Made by a program: the position numbers and the translations under genes. The notes beneath the pieces are model-generated. The model saw only the letters and a program-made list of their open reading frames with translations. It searched no databases and was not told the origin of the DNA. From Pseudomarimonas arenosa (GTDB lineage: Bacteria; Pseudomonadota; Gammaproteobacteria; Xanthomonadales; Xanthomonadaceae): DNA of 64,000 nucleotides. Shown piece by piece: positions 1 to 7,127 of this stretch. How positions within the stretch are numbered: the stretch's first letter is position 1; each line of letters opens with the position of its first letter. The stretch spans positions 1-64,000 of the forward strand of contig NZ_JACYTR010000006.1 of NCBI RefSeq assembly GCF_014841215.1. Reading direction: 5' to 3'.

Positions 1-130
1 CTCGGTCGGCTGCTGTCGCAGCAACGGCTACTTCGTAGCCTGCGCCTTCGCTACGCTCGGTCGGCTGCTACGCAGCAACGGCTACTTCGTAGCCTGCGCC
101 TTCGCTACGCTCGGTCGGCTGCTGTCGCGG
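1..130. repeat. Tandem repeat of about 55 bp, cut by window edge
   Basis: A unit of about 55 bp starts at 1, 56 and 110. The first two copies are nearly identical (55 and 54 bp, differing at the GTC/AC of the first arm) and the third decays after about 20 bp. Each unit carries short dyads: TGCTG-TCG-CAGCA and GGCTAC-TTC-GTAGCC. The array probably continues to the left of the window. It has no convincing reading frame and is most likely an intergenic palindromic repeat of the REP type. Confidence 0.7.
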
Positions 131-230
131 CTACGCGGGACTGCGTCCCGATCTCGCCCAAGTGGGCCCACCACTTGGGCTCGTCGCGCCTTGCACTCGA
201 CGCAAAGTCCTCGGTGAGCATCCGCGCCCC

Positions 231-251
231 CTCATGAAATATCCGGGCTAA
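231..251. repeat. Half-copy of a dispersed palindromic repeat
   Basis: The 17 bases from 231 (CTCATGAAATATCCGGG) recur at 32870-32886, where they form the right arm of a full hairpin. Here only that half is present, followed by CTAA instead of TTAG. The intergenic stretch 131-377 holds no gene I can support, only this half-repeat and the hairpin at 296-317. Confidence 0.55.
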
Positions 252-295
252 AGGCGCCGTCAACCGCCGGATCAATATTCCGCCACTTGAAGGGT

Positions 296-317
296 CGCGC
301 CCGCTTCGGCGGGCGCG
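296..317 (+). other. UUCG-tetraloop hairpin upstream of gcvT
   Basis: Perfect 9-bp stem CGCGCCCGC / GCGGGCGCG closed by a TTCG tetraloop. It is followed by TTGCGTTGG and not by a T-run, so it is not a standard Rho-independent terminator. It could end an upstream transcript or lie just upstream of the gcvT promoter, for which a TATACT -10-like hexamer is visible at 336-341. Confidence 0.5.
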
Positions 318-377
318 TTGCGTTGGCGGAGCCCCTATACTTGGCGCCCTCCCAATCCTTGATTCGAAGGGCCTGCC

Positions 378-1472
378 ATGAGCCGCAAGACCGTACTCAA
401 CGACTCCCACCGCGCGCTCGGCGCCAAGATGGTCGACTTTGGTGGCTGGGACATGCCGATCAACTACGGCTCGCAGATTGACGAGCACCATCAGGTGCGC
501 CGCGACGCTGGCATGTTCGATGTCTCACACATGACCGTGGTCGACCTGCGTGGTGAGCGGGTGCGCGAATTCCTGCGTTATGTGCTGGCCAACAATGTCG
601 ACAAGCTGAAGAAGCCGGGACGCGCGCTGTACAGCTGCATGTTGAACAGTGCCGGCGGTGTGCTCGACGATCTGATCTGCTATTACCTGGACGAACAGCA
701 TTTTCGTCTGGTGGTGAACGCGGCGACTCGCGATAAGGATCTGGCCTGGCTCGAAACTCAGGCCCCGCCGTTCGCCGTCGAACTCAGCGAGCGGCCGGAA
801 CTGGCGATGATCGCGGTGCAAGGCCCGAAGGCGCGCGAGCGCTTTGCCTCTCTGCTCAGCGACAGCGACGCGCAGCGCGCGCTGGCCCTGGTGAAGTTCT
901 CGGCACAGCAACTCGGCGATCTGTTCGTCGCACGCACCGGCTACACCGGCGAGGATGGCTTCGAAGTGGTGGTGCCCGAGTCGCAGGCGGTGGCTCTGTG
1001 GCAGCAGCTGATTGATGCTGGCGTTAAGGCGTGTGGCCTGGGGGCGCGCGACACCCTGCGCCTGGAAGCAGGCATGAATCTGTACGGGCAGGACATGGAT
1101 GAAAGCGTGACGCCGCATGAGTCGGGCCTGGCTTGGACGGTGGCCCTCGATGTCGAGCGCAACTTCATTGGTCGGCCGGCGTTGGAAGCACAACTGGCCA
1201 GCGGTGTGCCGCGCCAGTTGATTGGCCTCGTGATGGATGACAAGGGTGTGTTGCGTCACGGGCAACGTGTGATCACCGCCGGCGGCGACGGTGAGATCTT
1301 GTCCGGCACCTTCTCACCGACCCTGGGCAAGGCGATCGCGATGGCGCGCGTGCCGGCAGGCGAGATCGGTGAGGTGCGAGTCGATATTCGTGGTCGCGAA
1401 GTCACGGTGCGCGTGATCAAGCCGCCCTTCGTGCGTGATGGTCAGCCCTGCGCTGGCGTGCTCGTCGAGTAG
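378..1472 (+). CDS. gcvT: Aminomethyltransferase (glycine cleavage system T protein)
   Basis: GcvT transfers the methylene group from the aminomethyl-lipoyl arm of GcvH to tetrahydrofolate, releasing ammonia. The 364-residue product has the usual family length and the typical N-terminus ([22 protein letters not shown]). It also shows the folate-binding-fold signatures [11 protein letters not shown] and [23 protein letters not shown] in its middle. The ATG at 378 follows a GAAGGG ribosome binding site 8 nt upstream. gcvH follows on the same strand after 78 nt, so the two are probably co-transcribed. gcvP is not in the window. Confidence 0.97.
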   Translation: MSRKTVLNDSHRALGAKMVDFGGWDMPINYGSQIDEHHQVRRDAGMFDVSHMTVVDLRGERVREFLRYVLANNVDKLKKPGRALYSCMLNSAGGVLDDLICYYLDEQHFRLVVNAATRDKDLAWLETQAPPFAVELSERPELAMIAVQGPKARERFASLLSDSDAQRALALVKFSAQQLGDLFVARTGYTGEDGFEVVVPESQAVALWQQLIDAGVKACGLGARDTLRLEAGMNLYGQDMDESVTPHESGLAWTVALDVERNFIGRPALEAQLASGVPRQLIGLVMDDKGVLRHGQRVITAGGDGEILSGTFSPTLGKAIAMARVPAGEIGEVRVDIRGREVTVRVIKPPFVRDGQPCAGVLVE

Positions 1473-1550
1473 CGATTGCCGCTGCATGGCGAGCGTCGGC
1501 TCGACTACAATTCCTGCTCGTTTCCTAGATGGCCAATGGCGGAGCCCAAC

Positions 1551-1940
1551 ATGAAAGAGATTCCCGGTGATCTGCGTTTCCTCAAGTCGCACGAGTGGGC
1601 GCGTCTGGAAGACGGCGGTCGAGTCGTCGTCGGCATTTCCGATCACGCGCAGTCGGCCCTGGGTGATCTGGTCTATGTCGAACTGCCGAACGTCGGTGAT
1701 CACGTCGAGGCTGGAAACGGTGTCGCGGTGGTTGAATCGGTCAAGGCGGCCTCCGACGTCTACACTCCGGTGTCGGGCAAGGTGATCGAGGTCAACGAGG
1801 CCTTGAACGATGCGCCGGAGACGATCAATGCCGACGCTTTCGGTGACGGCTGGTTGTTCGTGATCGCCGCCGATGATGCATCGCAGCTCGACGAATTGCT
1901 CGCTCCGGACGACTACGCGGCACAGCTCGAAGACGAGTAA
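1551..1940 (+). CDS. gcvH: Glycine cleavage system H protein
   Basis: GcvH is the lipoylated shuttle protein of the glycine cleavage system. The 129-residue product carries the lipoyl motif [13 protein letters not shown], with Lys65 as the lipoylation site, preceded by the conserved GDLVYVELP strand. I chose the ATG at 1551 because GGAG lies about 8 nt upstream and the protein then begins [10 protein letters not shown], the family start. The frame stays open upstream, and a second ATG lies at 1536. A strong terminator follows at 1974-2006. Confidence 0.97.
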   Translation: MKEIPGDLRFLKSHEWARLEDGGRVVVGISDHAQSALGDLVYVELPNVGDHVEAGNGVAVVESVKAASDVYTPVSGKVIEVNEALNDAPETINADAFGDGWLFVIAADDASQLDELLAPDDYAAQLEDE

Positions 1941-1973
1941 ATACGCGGCTTGCAGCGGTTTTTCGCTGAATTC

Positions 1974-2006
1974 GAAACGCGCCTGACCAGGCGCGTTTCT
2001 TTTTTG
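1974..2006 (+). terminator. Rho-independent terminator of gcvT-gcvH
   Basis: Perfect 11-bp stem GAAACGCGCCT / AGGCGCGTTTC with a 4-nt loop, followed by a run of six T. It sits 34 nt after the gcvH stop codon. Confidence 0.9.
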
Positions 2007-2165
2007 TCCGGCCAGTTCGATGGAGCTACTAGCTAAGAATTCAGGCCCCGGAGAGGGGGCTGAATTCCGCCCGTTGGGGAGGGGGGAAGGTCGCATTCGG
2101 TGTCGGTTCGATCTCCGGCGATGAACCGCGGCAAAAAATATTTTTGAAAAAACACGCATAAGTTG

Positions 2166-2194
2166 TTGACAGTGGAATGACACGTGATTAGCTT
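2166..2194 (+). promoter_or_regulatory. Candidate sigma70 promoter for a small RNA
   Basis: A perfect -35 TTGACA lies at 2166-2171. The best-spaced -10 (TAGCTT, 17-nt spacer, 2189-2194) matches only partly. The surrounding sequence (2125-2170) is clearly more AT-rich than the genome average. Transcription would start near 2200 and run into the terminator at 2353-2386. Confidence 0.5.
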
Positions 2195-2199
2195 TCGCC

Positions 2200-2386
2200 A
2201 AGCAGACACTCTGCGGACCTAGGTGAAAAACGAAAGAGTCAAGCACTGCGTTACACGCGTCACTCTGTGCGCGACCCACTTCGCTAGCGAAGCGAGCCGC
2301 CCTTTTCTTTCTCGAAACCAGTGCTCCGAGTCTCACCAAGGTCAAACGAATGCGCCCGCCGTCGCATCGACTGCGGGCGTTTTTTT
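2200..2386 (+). ncRNA. Candidate structured small RNA, about 185 nt, rod-like
   Basis: The stretch between gcvH and the histone-like gene lacks a credible ORF but folds as a long interrupted rod. 2216-2226 pairs with 2333-2343 (10 of 11 positions) and 2242-2248 pairs with 2319-2325 (7 of 7). Inside are a local hairpin at 2279-2292 (CTTCG/CGAAG) and a weaker one near 2256-2271. A TTGACA box lies upstream and a T-run terminator downstream. The size and closed-rod shape recall 6S RNA, but I see no sequence match to the E. coli 6S and the usual fau/zapA neighbours are absent, so the family is unassigned. It could alternatively be a long leader of the histone-like gene. The 5' end is an estimate. 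Confidence 0.45.
2353..2386 (+). terminator. Rho-independent terminator before the histone-like gene
   Basis: Stem CGCCCGC (2353-2359) / GCGGGCG (2373-2379) followed by seven T. It ends 60 nt before the start of the downstream gene, so it either ends the small RNA or acts as an attenuator. Confidence 0.8.
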
Positions 2387-2446
2387 ATGCGGCCAATCGG
2401 CCGTACCGGGCATCAATGAAGACCACTGACGAAGAGTGAGGGCGTT

Positions 2447-2932
2447 ATGGCAACTAAGAAAGCTGGTGCAAAAAAGGCCACTGCCAAGAAGGCAGTGAAG
2501 AAAGCAGCCAAGAAGGCCGCGCCGAAGAAGGCAGCCAAGAAGGTCGCTAAGAAGGCGGCCAAGGCAGCGAAGGCGGTCAAGAAGGTAGCCAAGAAGGCCA
2601 CCAAGGCAGTAAAGAAGGCAGCCAAGAAGGCTGCACCGAAGAAGGCCGCCAAGAAGGTAGCTAAGAAGAAGACCGCCGCCAAGAAGGCAGTGAAGAAGGT
2701 CGCCAAGAAGGCCGCCAAGAAGGCCACCAAGGCCAAGAAGGCGGTAAAGAAGGTCGCCAAGAAAGTCGCCAAGAAGGCGACAGCCAAGAAGGCCGCCGCC
2801 AAGAAGTCGGCGAAGAAGGTAGCCAAGAAAGCGGCACCGAAGAAGGCAGCAAAGAAATCGGCCAAGCGTAGTTCGCGCAAGAAGGCAGCCCCGGTAGAAG
2901 TCGCACCGGCGCCGATGGCGTCTCCGCTCTAA
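2447..2932 (+). CDS. Histone H1-like lysine/alanine-rich DNA-binding protein
   Basis: The 161-residue protein is almost entirely Lys and Ala, built of imperfect KKAAKKAAPKK / KKVAKKA repeats. The only non-repeat segment is a short tail (SSRKKAAPVEVAPAPMASPL). Such proteins resemble the C-terminal tail of eukaryotic histone H1 and bacterial AlgP/H1-like proteins, which bind and compact DNA without sequence specificity. The ATG follows GAGTGAGG. The DNA is itself a degenerate AAGAAGGC repeat, so repeat length may vary between strains. A terminator on each side (2353-2386, 2974-3011) makes it a single-gene unit. The long Leu/Ala-rich antisense frames here are mirror images of the repeat. Confidence 0.85.
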   Translation: MATKKAGAKKATAKKAVKKAAKKAAPKKAAKKVAKKAAKAAKAVKKVAKKATKAVKKAAKKAAPKKAAKKVAKKKTAAKKAVKKVAKKAAKKATKAKKAVKKVAKKVAKKATAKKAAAKKSAKKVAKKAAPKKAAKKSAKRSSRKKAAPVEVAPAPMASPL

Positions 2933-2973
2933 GAACGACAAAAACCTCGATTATCTAGCTGCATAACACATGG

Positions 2974-3011
2974 TCTCTCCCCGCACCGCCCGGGCGGGGA
3001 GAGATGATTTT
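2974..3011 (+). terminator. Terminator of the histone-like gene
   Basis: Perfect 11-bp stem TCTCTCCCCGC (2974-2984) / GCGGGGAGAGA (2994-3004) followed by TGATTTT. It lies 41 nt downstream of the stop codon. The T-run is short, so termination strength is uncertain. Confidence 0.6.
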
Positions 3012-3100
3012 CCAAAGAGATCGTTGTTTCCTCCGGTGGTTGCCGGATTCCCCGAGAGCGGTTCCACCGCCTCCCATCGCGCAAGTGTCAGCGCATCGAC

Positions 3101-4288
3101 TCAACGCGTCTTCTTGCGCGGAGCCTGCTCCAGGCCGGTCCAGTCGCGACTGCTGAAACCAAACAGTCGATCAAGTGCCGACGCGGCAATTCCCGAAGGC
3201 AGGGCCGACTCGGCATGCCATAGCACCACGATACCGAACTGCCGTTGCGGCACGACCGCCGCCATGCCGCGGTAGCCTTGCACCGCTCCGGCATGGAACA
3301 CGACTTCGTGTCCGGCATAGTCGAGCACCCGCCAGCCGGTGCCATAGTGGGCATCGCGAATGCGCTGCCGCCAGCCATGCCGACGAATCTCATTCGGCGT
3401 GCGCACTCTGGCCTTGTGCAGGTCGGTCAGCAGGGTTGGCGACAACACATCCGGCTTGCCGCCGGTCTGCGCGATCAACCATTTGGTCATGTCGGAGATG
3501 CTGGCATTGACGCCGGCTGCGGGCGGCACCCGGTAGTAGTTGTCCTTGGGTTTCACTGCTACCCAGCCGCGACGGCCGCGTACATGTGGACGCGCCCACT
3601 TCGGGCTCGCTTCCAGCGATTCGCGGCCGTAGGTGGCGTCGAACATCTCCAATGGATGGAAGATGCGTCGCTCGACCTGGTGAGTGAAGAAGTCACCGGT
3701 GGCCGCGAATACCAGATCGCCGACCAGGCTGAACGCGATGTTCTGATAGGCGTAACAGTCGCCCGGTTCGCACGGGCTCGGCGCCTCGGCCAACTTGGCT
3801 GCCAGCAGTGGGTAAGGCTGATTGGCTTCCAGTTCGCGGTCGAAGGCGTGAAACGGCACGCCGACCTGATGGCTAAGAATATTGCGCAAGGTCAGCTGCT
3901 CGGCCGCGCCGGCGCGCTTCAGCTGAAAGGTCGGGAACGGATCAACCACGCGCGATTCCCAGCGCAGCGCTCCCTCGTCGACCAATAGTGCAGCCACCGT
4001 GCCGGCGAATGCCTTGGACAACGAGGCGAGGCGGAACACGGTGTGTTCGTCGACCGCCTCCTTCTTGCCGACTTCGGTGACGCCATAGCCGCGCGCCAGC
4101 AGCACTTCATGCCGGTAGACAATGCCGATCGCCAAGCCGGGCAACTTGCCACGCTCAACGGCTTGCGTGCCCAGGTCATCGACGTAGCGCACCAGAGGCG
4201 TGAGGGAAGAAGCCGATTTGGTCGCGGTCGCCGCTGGCGCAGGCAGCGCCGCCAAGACCATCACGACAAGCAGAAATTGACGCAGCAA
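3101..4288 (-). CDS. Secreted serine hydrolase, class C beta-lactamase / esterase family
   Basis: With the start proposed here the protein has 395 residues and begins with a clean signal peptide (MLRQFLLVVMVLAALPAPAATA). The active-site motifs of the class C beta-lactamase-related family are present: SLSK (Ser89, Lys92), YQN (Tyr181) and a C-terminal HAG in place of KTG. The family includes AmpC, D-aminopeptidases and EstB-type esterases. The HAG variant and lack of an ampR neighbour argue for a peptidase or esterase over true AmpC. The start is a TTG at 4288 preceded by AGG. The frame stays open to 4420, but that extension would bury the signal peptide. Confidence 0.82.
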   Translation of the reverse strand: MLRQFLLVVMVLAALPAPAATATKSASSLTPLVRYVDDLGTQAVERGKLPGLAIGIVYRHEVLLARGYGVTEVGKKEAVDEHTVFRLASLSKAFAGTVAALLVDEGALRWESRVVDPFPTFQLKRAGAAEQLTLRNILSHQVGVPFHAFDRELEANQPYPLLAAKLAEAPSPCEPGDCYAYQNIAFSLVGDLVFAATGDFFTHQVERRIFHPLEMFDATYGRESLEASPKWARPHVRGRRGWVAVKPKDNYYRVPPAAGVNASISDMTKWLIAQTGGKPDVLSPTLLTDLHKARVRTPNEIRRHGWRQRIRDAHYGTGWRVLDYAGHEVVFHAGAVQGYRGMAAVVPQRQFGIVVLWHAESALPSGIAASALDRLFGFSSRDWTGLEQAPRKKTR

Positions 4289-4495
4289 GGTAAAACCTGA
4301 GGCAGGAACTGAGCATGATTCTAGCCGTTCGGCGAGTGCAGTCGGCTGAACTGCCATCATCGGAGTGAATGGCCGCTGCCAACCAGCACGCCAATCGGCC
4401 GCGCGGATCGGTCTGGGCAAATTGCCCGACTCGGCGCAACACTGCTAGCCTGCGCGGGTGGCTAGCGCGTATTGCTGTCTCGAACAGGGGGCGTC

Positions 4496-5086
4496 ATGGG
4501 TTGGGTCGCATTGCTGGTGGTCGGCGCACTGCTGGTGTGGGCAGTGTCGATCTACAACGGATTGATCAAGGCGCGAAACGCGTTTCGCAACGCCTATGCA
4601 CAGATCGATGTGCAGCTTCAGCGTCGGCATGATCTGATCCCCAATCTGGTGGAAACGGCCAAGGCCTATCTGGCGCACGAACGGTCGACCCTGGAAGCGG
4701 TGATCCAGGCGCGCAATTCGGCACTGCAGGCGGCGAGTGCCGCGAAAGGGCATGCCGGCGAAGCGTTGCCGATGCAGCAATTGGCAACGGCTGAAAATGC
4801 ACTGAGCCAATCGCTTGGCCGCCTGTTCGCGCTGGCCGAAAACTACCCCGATCTGAAGTCGAATCAGACCATGGCGCAGTTGAGCGAGGAGCTGGCCTCG
4901 ACCGAGAACCGGGTGGCCTTTTCCCGGCAGGCGTTCAACGATCAGGTCATGAGCTACAACAATAGGCGCGAGACGTTTCCCGGCAACCTGCTGGCTGCTG
5001 CCTTCGGGTTCATCGCAGCGACACTGCTGGAGATCAAGAGCAGCGATGCGCACATGCGCGATGTTCCCAAGCTGTCGTTCGACTGA
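4496..5086 (+). CDS. lemA: LemA family protein
   Basis: This 196-residue protein has one N-terminal transmembrane helix (GWVALLVVGALLVWAVSIYNG) followed by the LemA signature: RNAFRNAYAQIDVQLQRRHDLIPNLVET, then a helical cytoplasmic or periplasmic domain ending YNNRRETFPGNLLAAAFGF. The biochemical role of LemA is poorly defined; it often sits beside htpX/M48 proteases, as here (M48 gene 75 nt downstream). The ATG at 4496 is preceded by AGGGGG. An upstream in-frame start at 4472 lacks a comparable site. Confidence 0.93.
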   Translation: MGWVALLVVGALLVWAVSIYNGLIKARNAFRNAYAQIDVQLQRRHDLIPNLVETAKAYLAHERSTLEAVIQARNSALQAASAAKGHAGEALPMQQLATAENALSQSLGRLFALAENYPDLKSNQTMAQLSEELASTENRVAFSRQAFNDQVMSYNNRRETFPGNLLAAAFGFIAATLLEIKSSDAHMRDVPKLSFD

Positions 5087-5161
5087 GTCCGGGCGGTGAT
5101 GTCGAGGCGCCCTGGCCCTTTCCACTTCGATAGTCAGCACGCCATGCACTGATCGGCCGAG

Positions 5162-7114
5162 ATGAATTTCTTTCAGCGCCAGGAAGAAGCACTGCAGAGC
5201 TCGCGGCGAATGCTGCTGGCATTTGCCGCGGCCGTGCTGTTGGTCGTGGTGGCGGTGTGCGCTGCCGTTTTGCTGGGCTTGATACTGGCCGATGGCGAGC
5301 GTTGGTCGAATCTGAGTTGGGCCGACTTCTGGCAGCACCATCGAGGCGCGTTGGCGATCTGCGCGCTACTGGTAGTCGGCACGGTCCTGTCGTGTTCGGT
5401 GCTGCGGATCCGCCGGTTGCGCCGCGGCGGGGCGGAACTTGCAGTTCAGCTGGGCGGGCGTGAGATCACCGCTGATTGTGTTGATCCGCTCGATCGTCGT
5501 CTGCGCAATATCGTCGAGGAACTGGCCATCGCGGCTTGCCTGCCGGTGCCGGCAATCTTCGTGCTTGATCGCGAGTCGTCGATCAACGCATTCGCCGCGG
5601 GCTACTCACCCAGCGACGCGGCGGTGGCGGTGACCCGCGGCGCGATCGAGAAGCTCAATCGTGACGAACTGCAGGGCGTCATCGCCCACGAGTTCAGTCA
5701 TATCCTGCATGGCGACATGCGCCTCAACTCGAAGATGCTCGGTGTGCTGTTTGGCATCACCGCCCTGGCCGTGGCGGCACGCTGGGTGCTGGAACGTGGA
5801 CGGTATGCACGCGACAGCCGTGGCGCAGGAGTGGTGCTGGTGGTGGCCGGCCTGATCCTGGCGATCGGCTATGTCGGCGTGCTCTGCGCGCGAGTGATCA
5901 AGGCCTCGGTGTCACGCTCACGCGAAGTGCTGGCCGACGCCTCGGCGGTGCAGTTCACCCGTCAGCGCACAGGTCTGGCCGGTGCGTTGAAGAAAATCGC
6001 CGGCCTTGCCGACGGCTCGAACTTGCAGCACGCCCGGCGCGAGGAAGTCAGCCACATGTTGTTTGGCGAAGGGCAACGGATGGCGAGTTGGTTTCAGACG
6101 CATCCACCCCTGCTCGAGCGCATTCGGGCGCTGGAGCCTGAGTTCGATCAAGCCGCGCTGGACAGCCTCAGCGACAAGTGGCGGCAGTCGCCACCGCAAG
6201 GGCTGGAGGAAGATCGCTTGATGGACATGGCGATGTCGACCGGCATCCAGCCCTTGATCGATTCCAACAAGGAGTTGCGACCCTATCCTGGAAGCACGGC
6301 GGTGCGCATCGCTAGTCCGCAGGCTGACGATATGCGTCGCGCTTCTGGCCTGCACAACATGATCCCGCCGTCACTGGCGCGTGCTGCGCACAGCAGCGAG
6401 ACAGCGGTGCATCTGTTGTTGGCGCTGCTGGTCGATCGCGATCGCGCGGTCCAGGCCAGGCAGTTGGCCGAAGTGGCCGTGGAGATCGATGAGGACGCCG
6501 CCGACCAGGTGGCCGCTCTGCTGCCGGCCTGTCAGGCGCTGCCCGCGGCGCTGAAGCTGCCACTGGTGGCGCTCAGCTTTCCGGCCTTGCGGCGCCTGAC
6601 CATGGACAAGCTGCAACGACTGATCCGTTGCAGCGACCGTCTGGTGCACCTGGATGGAAAAGTGTCCCTGTTCGACTACTGCATGTCGAGACTGCTGCAG
6701 CGCCAGGTGATCGAAGCGCTGCAGCCGAACAAGTTCAAGGCCAGCGGTAGAAAGCGCCTGACCGAATGCGTCAAGCCGCTGGCTGATCTGTTCGCCATCG
6801 TCGCCGCCTACGGCCATGACGATCCTGACGAGATGCGCCGAGCCTATGTCGCCGGCCTGCTCAGTGTGCTGCCTTCAGAGCGCTTTCAGTTCGCACCGCC
6901 CAAGGTTTGGATACCGGCCATGGACGCGGCCATGGCCGAACTCGACCAGCTCGATGCAGTGGGCAAGCAGGTGCTGGTGGAAGGCCTGGTTATCGCAGTC
7001 GGTCATGACGGCCGGGTCACCGTCGAGGAGGCCGAACTGCTGCGTACCGTCTGCGCCTGTCTGCACTGCCCGCTGCCACCGGTGATCGAGCAGCGCGGCA
7101 ATCGGCGCAGCTGA
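5162..7114 (+). CDS. M48 family membrane metalloprotease with C-terminal TerB-like region
   Basis: This 650-residue protein starts with two transmembrane segments (about 18-42 and 62-82), then an M48 peptidase domain with HEFSH (His176-His180) as zinc site. A further hydrophobic pair surrounds residues 195-250. In the HtpX family the active site faces the cytosol and the enzyme degrades damaged membrane proteins. The last 300 residues are not protease: the end (VHLDGKVSLFDYC... GHDGRVTVEEAELL) has the paired acidic-loop pattern of TerB-like domains. The gene follows lemA closely, a recurrent pairing. It is more than twice the length of HtpX, so it is a relative and not HtpX itself. Confidence 0.88.
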   Translation: MNFFQRQEEALQSSRRMLLAFAAAVLLVVVAVCAAVLLGLILADGERWSNLSWADFWQHHRGALAICALLVVGTVLSCSVLRIRRLRRGGAELAVQLGGREITADCVDPLDRRLRNIVEELAIAACLPVPAIFVLDRESSINAFAAGYSPSDAAVAVTRGAIEKLNRDELQGVIAHEFSHILHGDMRLNSKMLGVLFGITALAVAARWVLERGRYARDSRGAGVVLVVAGLILAIGYVGVLCARVIKASVSRSREVLADASAVQFTRQRTGLAGALKKIAGLADGSNLQHARREEVSHMLFGEGQRMASWFQTHPPLLERIRALEPEFDQAALDSLSDKWRQSPPQGLEEDRLMDMAMSTGIQPLIDSNKELRPYPGSTAVRIASPQADDMRRASGLHNMIPPSLARAAHSSETAVHLLLALLVDRDRAVQARQLAEVAVEIDEDAADQVAALLPACQALPAALKLPLVALSFPALRRLTMDKLQRLIRCSDRLVHLDGKVSLFDYCMSRLLQRQVIEALQPNKFKASGRKRLTECVKPLADLFAIVAAYGHDDPDEMRRAYVAGLLSVLPSERFQFAPPKVWIPAMDAAMAELDQLDAVGKQVLVEGLVIAVGHDGRVTVEEAELLRTVCACLHCPLPPVIEQRGNRRS

Positions 7115-7127
7115 CCGCTGCTCTTGC

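Noticed and set aside
2200-2386. Naming the small RNA as 6S (ssrS)
   Set aside because: Length and rod shape fit, but I cannot see the E. coli sequence features or the fau/zapA neighbours; a covariance-model search is needed.
2223-2429. A 68-codon plus-strand frame in the small RNA region
   Set aside because: It runs through the terminator at 2353-2386 and has no RBS or family resemblance.
2342-2941. Leu-rich and Ala/Phe-rich minus-strand frames over the histone-like gene
   Set aside because: They are complements of the AAG/GCC repeat and would give artificial poly-Leu proteins.
3101-4288. Calling the serine hydrolase a true AmpC beta-lactamase
   Set aside because: The third motif is HAG and not KTG, and no ampR regulator is adjacent.
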